NCBI RefSeq assembly: GCF_016919385.1
Contig: NZ_CP070351.1
Coordinates: 4,092,001-4,156,000, forward strand
Origin: Gordonia sp. PDNC005
GTDB taxonomy: Bacteria; Actinomycetota; Actinomycetes; Mycobacteriales; Mycobacteriaceae
Reading direction: 5' to 3'
Length of the DNA: 64,000 nucleotides
Shown here: in pieces, positions 18,269 through 25,547 of the stretch
How positions within the stretch are numbered: position 1 is the first letter of the stretch
How the letters are laid out: every line of letters begins with the position of its first letter
Position numbers and translations under genes: made by a program
Notes under the pieces: model-generated
Database searches by the model: none
What the model was told of the DNA's origin: nothing
Seen by the model: the letters and a program-made list of their open reading frames with translations, nothing else

Positions 18269-19465
18269 ATGAAGTCTACCCTCAGCCCGCCCGGCACACT
18301 GGTGGGCATGGTGCGGGCGGTCGGGGCGGTGACAGCGGGGACGCTGCTCGCGAATCTCCTGGCCTACCTCGTGCAGGTGCCCGCGAGTCGCGCGCTCGGC
18401 ACCGACGGTTTCGGCGAGTACTCGGTCCTGAGCGCGGCGATGCTGATTCTCTCGGTACCGGCGCTCGCTCTGCAGGCGATCGTCGCTCGCGAGGTTGTCG
18501 CCGGGACGTCTCGGCGACGGTTGCGGCGACTGATCAGAAGCGTCGCCGCGGCGGTCGCTACGGGGTCGGTCCTCGGCGTCGCCGTCATGATGCAACTCGC
18601 ACACACGTCGCTCGCGTCGACCACCGCGGCCTTGCTGGCTGCGGCACCGCTCGCGGTCATCGCGGGAGGCCAGGGACTTCTGCAGGGGACCGGGCGGTTC
18701 GGGGCCCTCGGCGGCGTGCTTGCCGGAGTGGGCGTGCTGAGGACCGTGCCCGTGGTGGCGGCCGTGTACGGAGGCCTCGGCCCGACCGGAGCACTCGCCG
18801 CCGGAACCGCGGGAACCGCGGTGGCCGCCGCGATGGTCGCCGGCGTCGCCGCACGAGACGGGTACCGCTCCGACACGTCGGACCGGGCCCGAGTGTCGCT
18901 CACCGACGTGTTGGCCGCGTCCGGAGTCCAATTCGTCATGATCGTCGCCGTGTCCGTCGACCTGTTGCTGTCACGCGCGGTGCTCTCCCCGTCGGACGCG
19001 GGCGTCTACGCGCTCGGCGCGGTCGCGACAAAGGCGGCGTTCTGGCTGCCCCAGGCGATCGGGGTGGTGGTGTATCCGCGGCTCGCCGATCCGATTCGCT
19101 CGTCCGACGCCCTGCGCCGGGCGCTCGTCGTCCTCGCCTGCATCGGAGTATGTGTCATCGGCGGCGCGGCGCTCGCCGGTCCTCTCGTCCCCACGATCGT
19201 CTCCGACGACTTCCGGTCGGTGTCGACACTCATGTGGCTGTTCGCCCTCACCGGAGCTCTGCTCGCGGTCCTCCAACTGATGTTGCTTGCGGCGATCGCC
19301 CGCAACCGTGCGCGCGGCGCGTTGCCCGCATTCTGCGTCCTCGTCGTCGAAGTGATCCTCATCGTGACCGTCGCCGACTCGGTCACCACGCTTGCAGTGA
19401 TCGCCGCATTCTCCGCGGCGGCCGCGGTCGCAGTCACCGGCGTGTGGCTCCGCTTCGCGGTGTAG
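18269..19465 (+). CDS. MOP/flippase-type polysaccharide (lipid-linked oligosaccharide) exporter
   Basis: A 398-residue, almost wholly hydrophobic protein with about 12 helices. The N-terminal segment TAGTLLANLLAYLVQVPASRALGTDGFGEYSVLSAA matches the start of Wzx/MATE-like oligosaccharide flippases. ATG 18269 is used; ATG 18308 is an alternative that trims 13 polar residues. It is divergent from the CitE gene. Together with the nearby glycosyltransferase and membrane protein it probably moves a lipid-linked glycan across the inner membrane; the glycan is unknown. Confidence 0.8.
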   Translation: MKSTLSPPGTLVGMVRAVGAVTAGTLLANLLAYLVQVPASRALGTDGFGEYSVLSAAMLILSVPALALQAIVAREVVAGTSRRRLRRLIRSVAAAVATGSVLGVAVMMQLAHTSLASTTAALLAAAPLAVIAGGQGLLQGTGRFGALGGVLAGVGVLRTVPVVAAVYGGLGPTGALAAGTAGTAVAAAMVAGVAARDGYRSDTSDRARVSLTDVLAASGVQFVMIVAVSVDLLLSRAVLSPSDAGVYALGAVATKAAFWLPQAIGVVVYPRLADPIRSSDALRRALVVLACIGVCVIGGAALAGPLVPTIVSDDFRSVSTLMWLFALTGALLAVLQLMLLAAIARNRARGALPAFCVLVVEVILIVTVADSVTTLAVIAAFSAAAAVAVTGVWLRFAV

Positions 19466-19862
19466 CGCCTTCACGGCTTCCCGCGTCATCCAGCCATTGC
19501 TAGCTTTCGATTGGTCGTGCGTCTGGCACTCGCGGGCGAGCACTTTAGTTGCCGCACAACGTGGTGGGCGTCCCCGTGGGAAGGAGTGGGCTGCTTCCAG
19601 TGCCGAGTTCGCTTGATGATTGCCAAGGCGGATTGTGCCTGCTACGGTCGATCGAATTATTCGGATAGGCAACCATCTAGAATCGGATACATTCGGCAGT
19701 ATGTAGCCGGTAGTGGTTCTCGCGGTTTGCCGTGACGTTCGGGAGAAGTGCTGTGCGGTTGGTGGTTGCGGCGTTGGCCGCGATGGCCGCTTTGGTAGTA
19801 GCGCGACGAATGACGACCTTCGTATTGATTCAAGGTCATGACAAGCGTGCGACACGCGCGGG
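19466..19862. other. Gene-free left edge of the accessory patch
   Basis: About 400 bases without a convincing gene. Base composition drops sharply here compared with the flippase gene, with AT-rich stretches such as CGAATTATTCGG. A frame starting with VRLVVAALAAMAALVV near 19752 could encode a membrane helix but then becomes arginine-rich without a domain. I take this as the left junction of horizontally acquired DNA. Confidence 0.4.
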
Positions 19863-20273
19863 ATGGACGACGCGCACCTGGCCGCGCTTGAAAACCATTT
19901 CGTTCCACCATCGAGCCCGGAGGCGATCGCATCCTACTGGGGCGATCGCCTTCCGCCTGGTCATGTTCGATCTCTATGGTTAGATGTCGACGGGATCGAT
20001 CTATGCTACCGCGTAGGGATGTATGGGCTTAGAATATTCGGGACAAGAGACGGTCGTTCTGCAACCTTGGGGGCGTCAGACGATGGCAATGAGCTACTCG
20101 AATCGGACATTGTCGGTTCGTCTCAAGGGTGCGGCGAATTGCTTCCCTACAACCCTTCGGACGGTTGGATCGCTTCAACAGGAGTCGAGACTCGCGACGA
20201 ATGGCTACGTCTCGGTTTCGGTCTGAACGAGTTTCTTGCCGCTTTTCGCGACGAAGGAACCGAGGGGCCCTGA
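19863..20273 (+). CDS. SUKH (SMI1/KNR4)-like immunity protein A
   Basis: A 136-residue protein; the ATG at 19863 is the only start in its open frame. The order of IASYWGDRLPPGHVRSLWL, then SSQGCGELLPYNPSDGWI, then TRDEWLRLGFGLNEFLAAFRDEG is shared with the next gene, so they are paralogues. The early P-x-x(-L/W) stretch, the central G-D/S-x-x-G and the closing LNEFL resemble the SUKH superfamily. SUKH proteins neutralise nuclease or deaminase toxins of polymorphic toxin systems. No intact toxin gene is adjacent, so this looks like an orphan immunity gene. Codon use is less GC-rich than in the flanking genes. Confidence 0.6.
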   Translation: MDDAHLAALENHFVPPSSPEAIASYWGDRLPPGHVRSLWLDVDGIDLCYRVGMYGLRIFGTRDGRSATLGASDDGNELLESDIVGSSQGCGELLPYNPSDGWIASTGVETRDEWLRLGFGLNEFLAAFRDEGTEGP

Positions 20274-20344
20274 CGCAACTCGTTTGTTGACGCCGAAGGG
20301 CGATAGAGAAAAATGCGACCTTTTCGCAGATTGGATCCGGCACT

Positions 20345-20869
20345 TTGGCGTCAAGTAGTAGCACTTCAGTGTCGCGCATTATTGCGTCTTATCCCCGCGG
20401 GGTTGAACACGAATTGGTCGAAGGCCATCCCTACTTTGCAGTGACTCGCACTGATCCTCCAATGGGGAGTAGTGAAATTCAGCGAATCTGGGGTGATCGT
20501 CACGTTCCGCCGCAGCTAATTGGGCTATGGACGACAGTTGCCAGCCGTATCTACTTGCTCTATTCGGAAGGTTCCAACGGGTTAGTTATCTACGACCCGA
20601 CAACCAGCCTGGAGGAGACGCGGGCGCTTGAAAGCGACTACTGGATTGAGGATGATCGTTACCACGAAGCGGATGTGATAGTCGGAGACTTTCAGGGCTA
20701 CGATTCGCGCTTGATCTTCTCGCCAGATGATGGATGGCTAATCTATAGTGCCATAGAAACCAGGGAATCGTGGTTGCGATTGGGGGGTGAACTAGACGAG
20801 TTCCTGATCTCTTTCCGTGATGCTGGCGGGACTGATGGTGACTGGGGTCGCCCGTTCTTCCGGGACTAA
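20345..20869 (+). CDS. SUKH (SMI1/KNR4)-like immunity protein B
   Basis: A 174-residue protein from TTG 20345; GTG 20369 is an alternative, and neither has a clear ribosome-binding site. It aligns with the preceding protein over IQRIWGDRHVPPQLIGLW, IVGDFQGYDSRLIFSPDDGW and ETRESWLRLGGELDEFLISF. VGDFQGYDSRLIF matches the typical SUKH core strand (G-D-x-x-G). It is probably a second immunity gene, duplicated and diverged from its neighbour. Its stop is followed in the same frame by the toxin-like remnant at 20870-21265, which lacks a start codon. Confidence 0.62.
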   Translation: MASSSSTSVSRIIASYPRGVEHELVEGHPYFAVTRTDPPMGSSEIQRIWGDRHVPPQLIGLWTTVASRIYLLYSEGSNGLVIYDPTTSLEETRALESDYWIEDDRYHEADVIVGDFQGYDSRLIFSPDDGWLIYSAIETRESWLRLGGELDEFLISFRDAGGTDGDWGRPFFRD

Positions 20870-21265
20870 TGTCTGCCCCCGGAGCCACTTCCGGAGGGCG
20901 CGCTTGATCGGCCGGCTGGAGGTCAACGACTGACCTTGAGTGAGTCGATGCAGACGCTGCTTGGCAATGGGCGTCTGGAGGGTCGTGTCCACGAGCGGAT
21001 CGGCCAGGGCGGGACACGGAGCTACTACCTGCTCGACCGAGACGACAGTCGACAGTTGGTCGAACGTGCCGTGGCCGGTATCGGACACGCCGACATCACC
21101 AGCGAGACCGTGTTCGAACTCGACGACGGGACCGGCGTGACCGCCTCTGGCGACACCGCTGTGCAGGATGTGCGCGGTACGTGGTCGGTGTCGGGAACCA
21201 ACGAGGCCGGGAACCCCCAGAGATCGGCGATAATCGACGGCAAGAAGGGCATCGTCACTCTTTAG
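20870..21265 (+). pseudogene. Start-less remnant of a larger gene, probably polymorphic toxin
   Basis: The frame after the SUKH-B stop stays open to 21265 and reads like real protein (PLPEGALDRPAGGQRLTLSE, then LVERAVAGIGHADITSETVFELDDGTG, then DVRGTWSVSGTNEAG). It has no ATG with a ribosome-binding site. An internal TTG at 20936 is the only other option. I cannot name a domain. The position before a toxin fragment and after immunity genes suggests a middle piece of a decayed toxin. Confidence 0.4.
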
Positions 21266-21279
21266 CCGTATCCCAATGA

Positions 21280-21884
21280 ACGCATTCGGAATACATCACC
21301 GGTGACGTTCCAGCCACAGTTCGTGATTTTGACGCCGACGACAAGCTCATCCGCGAACGGGTTCTCGACTCAGGCACGGTCTACGCCGACGACGGACTCA
21401 TCTGGGACGTCGCCCTGACCTTCATCCCCGTCGGCGGATGGATAGGCAAGGGTGCCAAAGCACTCTGGTCGATCGCCGACCGCAACGACATGATCAGCGG
21501 CGACGGAGCAGACGCGGGCCCCAGCGGCGGGAAGCCTGATCCGTGCGAGCCACCGGCGATCCTACATTCAAACCGGGGCGGTCCAGCAGCGGTAGACAAC
21601 CCAGCAGATGCGCTTAATCCGGGTGAACAACAGACGCTAAGCGACGCACTTCGGCCTGACGAATGGAGCACGTGTTTGTCCCAAAGCATAAGCTGGACTC
21701 TCTAGTCGAGCGAAGCGGCGGCGAGGAAGCCGCGATGCGCGAGATTGTCCGAAGCATCCAAGGTCCAGACCTACCGACCAGGAGACCATTTGAGGTGGAG
21801 CGGGCCATCGGCGGTGAGATGGTAGTAATTAGAGGTGCCGTGGTGAATGGCATCCCGAGAATCGGAACGGTGTTCATACGATGA
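21280..21884 (+). pseudogene. Frameshifted C-terminal fragment of a polymorphic toxin
   Basis: From 21280 one frame lacks a start and reads YITGDVPATVRDFDADDKLI, then YADDGLIWDVALTFIPVGGWIGKGAKALW, which resembles the pre-toxin region of polymorphic toxins. It runs on to 21705 in the wrong frame. Near 21650-21663 the coding sense moves to another frame, which reads EHVFVPKHKLDSLV to the stop at 21882-21884, ending in VVIRGAVVNGIPRIGTVFIR. That last piece looks like a compact nuclease-type toxin domain with a leading E-H and K-H. A one-base indel in GAATGGAGCAC would join the two. The stop overlaps the next start (ATGA), as in toxin-immunity pairs. Confidence 0.5.
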
Positions 21885-22237
21885 CGACAAAGATTTCTGA
21901 AGGCCAGCACGAAGCGCTCATGCTCTTGGCGCGCGTGCAATCTGATCCTGTGATATTGGCTCAAATGGAGCTAGTAACAACTTACGAAGGGCCGCCCACG
22001 ATGGCTCGGCTTGATGTCTCGTCGTCAGGAATGGTTGGACAGAAGGGCGGACCTTGCCCTTCTGCGATTGCAGTTATTGACGATTCGGGTGAACTAGTCG
22101 GAGAACTTATACTGTGGATTGCGAATGGTAGAATTGAAACGGTTGAGCAAACCTGGTACTCGGCCGAAGTTCCGACGGAGCTACCTTCGCGGGAGTCGGT
22201 ATCGACATATGCTGACCTGGGTTTCGGTCGTCGATAG
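21881..22237 (+). CDS. Putative immunity protein (hypothetical)
   Basis: A 118-residue protein starting at an ATG that overlaps the toxin-fragment stop by four bases. It has an alpha/beta pattern (QHEALMLLARVQSDPVILAQMELV, then GELVGELILWIANGRIETVEQ, then ESVSTYADLGFG). No named family recognised. Position and coupling argue for an immunity role against the toxin domain immediately upstream. Codon use is relaxed compared with the core genes. Confidence 0.5.
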   Translation: MTTKISEGQHEALMLLARVQSDPVILAQMELVTTYEGPPTMARLDVSSSGMVGQKGGPCPSAIAVIDDSGELVGELILWIANGRIETVEQTWYSAEVPTELPSRESVSTYADLGFGRR

Positions 22238-22311
22238 GGATCGCAGTGTCCTTCCGCACTGTGAGCTCTGCATCCTGCGCGGGCTTGAACCCGGAGGGTG
22301 GGCAGCTTGAT

Positions 22312-22424
22312 TCAACGAATCCCGTTCTGGCGGGAGATGCGTTCCACGCCGACCTAAGGAAGTTGCGGAGCAGTACCTTGAGTACCTCAGGGTACTGTGG
22401 ACAGAAGCGTGGGGGATCCAGTGA
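22312..22424 (+). pseudogene. Second toxin C-terminal fragment
   Basis: A 37-codon open stretch without a start codon. Its end reads KEVAEQYLEYLRVLWTEAWG before the TGA at 22422-22424. That stop overlaps the GTG start of the following gene (GTGA), which repeats the arrangement at 21881. Just upstream another frame reads IQRIPFWREMRSTP, so a frameshift near 22350 may have split the original. Too short to assign a domain. Confidence 0.35.
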
Positions 22425-23080
22425 TAATCATATTTGAGCGCGGGCTGCAGAAGTACGCAATCGAATGGACGAGTGAGCCTCCAGCTTGGCCGAGGATTGG
22501 AGTAGAGCAGTGCTGGGGGGTTGATGCTGATCTTGAGCCCTCTCCCTTGGAGTCGGACTATGGAAGATCTGTCTGGTTAGAGATGTTTGTCCCTCAGGGT
22601 GGGACATACATGCACAGCTGCATGGGGCTGTCTATCCTTACGCAAGGGCAACCTGGGTTGGAAATGGCGACCACGTCAGCCGACGCCTACCTCTCAGATG
22701 GTGATTTCGCGGTTGAAAGTGTCATGGGGAAGAAGCCGATGTGGATGGGTCTTCCCGAGGATGTCGTGGATCTTGCAAAAGACCGCATCTTGTCGTGGAT
22801 CAGCAAACGGGGGCAAGGGGAGCGGCTGAGGTCGTTCGGATGCGGCTTTGAAGTTCATGCGGCATCTCTTCGCGGTGTCGATTTCTCGGCACGAATTCTG
22901 TTGGCCGCAATGGACGTGCATTCTGACGATGAGCTGAGATCGGCAGACTGCATGTTGGAGGTTCTTGGTGACCGAACTACGGTCGTCGCGAGCGGAATGC
23001 GTAGTGACCCAGTGATACATGACCCCGGCCGCGGTCGTGCGCCGTTCGGCTTGAAGCGTCACGGGTTTGATAGAGGGTAG
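22421..23080 (+). CDS. Hypothetical protein, probable immunity protein
   Basis: A 219-residue protein. GTG 22421 is preferred because GGGGGA lies four bases before it and it overlaps the stop of the toxin remnant; GTGs at 22397 and 22409 are alternatives. The sequence is aromatic-rich (IIIFERGLQKYAIEWTSEPPAW, then SVWLEMFVPQGGTYMHS). No recognised motif, signal peptide or membrane helix. Context alone suggests a cytoplasmic immunity protein. Low GC relative to the window average supports recent acquisition. Confidence 0.45.
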   Translation: MIIIFERGLQKYAIEWTSEPPAWPRIGVEQCWGVDADLEPSPLESDYGRSVWLEMFVPQGGTYMHSCMGLSILTQGQPGLEMATTSADAYLSDGDFAVESVMGKKPMWMGLPEDVVDLAKDRILSWISKRGQGERLRSFGCGFEVHAASLRGVDFSARILLAAMDVHSDDELRSADCMLEVLGDRTTVVASGMRSDPVIHDPGRGRAPFGLKRHGFDRG

Positions 23081-23280
23081 TTAACACGAGTGTGCGTCCC
23101 CGGTCCGCGAACGTGGTTCCACTCGTGCTGATCCACGCCGAGATGCCGCACAGCCGGGACGCGGTCGGGTCCGAGGCGACACGGCCGAACCGTCAGGGTG
23201 ATCGCCGACGGTCGGTACTTCGGCAAGGCAGTCGTCGCCCGGTGACCAACCCACCGCGAGGCCGGTGAAGATCGTGCCAG

Positions 23281-24354
23281 TTAGCCCCGCGCCGAACGGC
23301 GACTGATCACCACGCCTGCGGCGATCGCGCCGACGCCGAGCACTCCGAGGACGGTGGGCAGGACGACGGTGACAATAGTGACCGGGCGCTGGCGGGCCGC
23401 AGCGGCGTCGGCCGCGTCGCGTCGGGACTGACGGTCGCCGATCAGCGTCGTCTCGATGTTGACCAACCGGAAGTCGCGCAGCTCGCGCGACCGGGCGGCG
23501 AGGGCGGGGATGAAACGGAACTCCTCGGAGATGTGGACACGCTCGTCGACGATCACGCCGGTCGCGACGTCGACATACAGGTCGCGCACCGAAGAATGAT
23601 GCAGCGTGGCAGTCAGGGGTTCGTGGGGTGCGACCCCGCGGAACGTTCCGAACCACGACGCTGGACGGGTCACGACGGCGCGGGTGTCGAATCGCGACAG
23701 GTCGGTGTCGGAGACGGTCGCGGTGAAGTGCACGGTGTTGCGGCCGTCGACGGTCTCGGTGCCGGTCTCGGCAAGGAGGACCGATTGGCGAGTCGTCACG
23801 TCGAAGTATCGCGGGGAGGTGAGCTCGAAGTCGTACGGCAGCAGGTAGGTGAAACCCGTACGGTTGGGGATCGACACCGCGCCCTTCTTGTCGTCGAACT
23901 GGACTTCGGACGCGTCACCGGTCGGCAGGGCCGTCACCCGATCGATCGTGACCCTGTCGATCGTCGCCGCCAAGGTCTGTTCCGCGCAGACGTCCTTCGC
24001 CTTCACCGACTTCCCGTCGACGAGGTAGTGGTCGACGCCGAGCGATGTTCCCGCTTGCAGTGTCACCACGTCGGCGTCCGACGGGCGGACGGCGACGACC
24101 CGACGACGCTGCTGGACTTGTGCTTCGAGGACCCGCGCAGTGGGTCGGTCGAGAGAACATCGATCGAGGACTCGAGACCTGTCCGACCCGTCCCCCACCC
24201 AGGTGGTGTCGACGTCGAGGCCGACGGCGCGGAACCGGTCGCCGACGACCGGTCCCACCGCGATCGCCGCCGCCACCAGCAGCGCGCCGAGGAAGAACGC
24301 CGTCGGAGCCAGCAGGTCACGTGTCGTCCAGCGAGGCGTGGGGGTCTCGGCCAT
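23281..24354 (-). CDS. DUF3068 (PorA-family annotated) membrane protein
   Basis: A 357-residue protein with one N-terminal helix (about residues 15-34) and one C-terminal helix (about residues 325-348). These bracket an extracytoplasmic domain rich in beta segments, such as FTYLLPYDFELTSPRYFDVTTRQ. This is the DUF3068 architecture represented by Rv0227c. In mycobacteria the gene sits between the Rv0226c-like gene and an acyltransferase, as it does here apart from the accessory patch. Its function is uncertain. It is divergent from the acyltransferase with a 38-base gap. Confidence 0.82.
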   Translation of the reverse strand: MAETPTPRWTTRDLLAPTAFFLGALLVAAAIAVGPVVGDRFRAVGLDVDTTWVGDGSDRSRVLDRCSLDRPTARVLEAQVQQRRRVVAVRPSDADVVTLQAGTSLGVDHYLVDGKSVKAKDVCAEQTLAATIDRVTIDRVTALPTGDASEVQFDDKKGAVSIPNRTGFTYLLPYDFELTSPRYFDVTTRQSVLLAETGTETVDGRNTVHFTATVSDTDLSRFDTRAVVTRPASWFGTFRGVAPHEPLTATLHHSSVRDLYVDVATGVIVDERVHISEEFRFIPALAARSRELRDFRLVNIETTLIGDRQSRRDAADAAAARQRPVTIVTVVLPTVLGVLGVGAIAAGVVISRRSARG

Positions 24355-24392
24355 GCTCCAGACCGTACCCGGGCACTAGATTGGGTCGGGAC

Positions 24393-25547
24393 ATGAACGC
24401 CACCGCGGATTCACCTCGGCCCTTCTACCCGCAGCTCGAAGGCATGCGGGCGGTGGCCGCGCTCGGCGTCCTCACCACACACGTCGCATTCCAGACCGCG
24501 ACGCTGGACGTCCCGGTCATCGGACCGATCCTCGGGCGACTCGATCTCGCCGTCGCGTTGTTCTTCGCGCTCAGCGGTTTCCTGCTGTGGCGGCCGTACG
24601 CGGTCGCCGCTCGTACTGATGCAGCACCGCCTGCAGTCGGTCGCTATCTACGGCATCGATTCGTTCGCATCTGGCCCGCGTACGCGGTCGTGGTGATCGT
24701 GGTGTTGCTTCTGCTGCCGCAGGCCCGCGGGTCGTCGGTCACCGTGTGGATCGCGAACCTCACGCTCACTCAGGTGTTCGTGCCCCTGACGTTGGCCCCC
24801 GGACTCACCCAGATGTGGAGCCTGTCCGTGGAGGCGGCGTTCTACCTGCTGTTACCGGTGTTCGGTTATGCATTGATCCGGATGCGCGGACCTCGGGCGC
24901 GACGCCGCGTTCCGGTGATGCTCAGTGTGGCCGCGCTGAGCCTCGCGTGGGGGCCGGTGGCCGGACTGCTGCCGCTGCCGACCGGGGTCGAACCGCACAA
25001 CTGGGTGTTCGGTCACCTGCCGTGGTTCGCCGCCGGATTGATCCTCGCCGAACTCTCGGCGTCCGGCGTGGCCGCCCGCTGGTCGGCCAACCGGCCGGTC
25101 ATGTTCGTGGTGTTCGTCGTGGCGTATGGACTGGCCTCGACTCCGATCGCCGGTCCCGTCGGCCTCGCTCCCATGTCCGACGCCCAGTACGCGGCGAAGA
25201 TTCTCCTTGGCGGCATAGGGGCGTACGCGGTCCTCGCGCCGCTCGTGCTGAGCGACAGCCGGTTCCGATTCCTCGACTCGCCGGTCATGGCTGCTCTCGG
25301 ACGATGGTCGTACGGCATCTTCATCTGGCACGTCGCGATTCTGACGTCGGTGTTCGGCCTGTTCGGGATCGCCGCATTCGACGGTCGTTTCGTCACCGTC
25401 TGGCTCCTCACGACCGTCATCACGGTGCCGGTGTCGGCGGCGGGCTACGCCTTCGTGGAGGAGCCTCTTCGGCGCGCGTTGAAACGTCGTGAGGGCAGAG
25501 CCGCCGAGGTGACCGCGGTCGAGACGGCGACAAGCGCGGCCACCTGA
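24393..25547 (+). CDS. Acyltransferase family 3 membrane enzyme
   Basis: A 384-residue protein with about ten helices. It begins FYPQLEGMRAVAALGVLTTHVAF, containing the catalytic-type H of the family. RLDLAVALFFALSGFLLWRPY follows, then RYLRHRFVRIWPAY and MWSLSVEAAFYLLLPV, all typical of acyltransferase-3 (OafA-like) proteins that O-acylate envelope glycans. It matches Rv0228. The last 103 bases overlap the 3' end of the convergent aftD gene, so both C-termini are encoded on opposite strands. Confidence 0.9.
   Translation: MNATADSPRPFYPQLEGMRAVAALGVLTTHVAFQTATLDVPVIGPILGRLDLAVALFFALSGFLLWRPYAVAARTDAAPPAVGRYLRHRFVRIWPAYAVVVIVVLLLLPQARGSSVTVWIANLTLTQVFVPLTLAPGLTQMWSLSVEAAFYLLLPVFGYALIRMRGPRARRRVPVMLSVAALSLAWGPVAGLLPLPTGVEPHNWVFGHLPWFAAGLILAELSASGVAARWSANRPVMFVVFVVAYGLASTPIAGPVGLAPMSDAQYAAKILLGGIGAYAVLAPLVLSDSRFRFLDSPVMAALGRWSYGIFIWHVAILTSVFGLFGIAAFDGRFVTVWLLTTVITVPVSAAGYAFVEEPLRRALKRREGRAAEVTAVETATSAAT

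Noticed and set aside
19732..19983. Small frame with a hydrophobic start before SUKH-like protein A
   Set aside because: After the helix it turns into arginine-rich sequence and overlaps the SUKH-like gene in another frame. No support beyond one GTG with a GGGAG.
23081..23280. Short frame ending TVRVIADGRYFGKAVVAR at 23260
   Set aside because: May be the tail of a lost gene, but it is too short and has no recognisable domain, so it is not listed as a feature.
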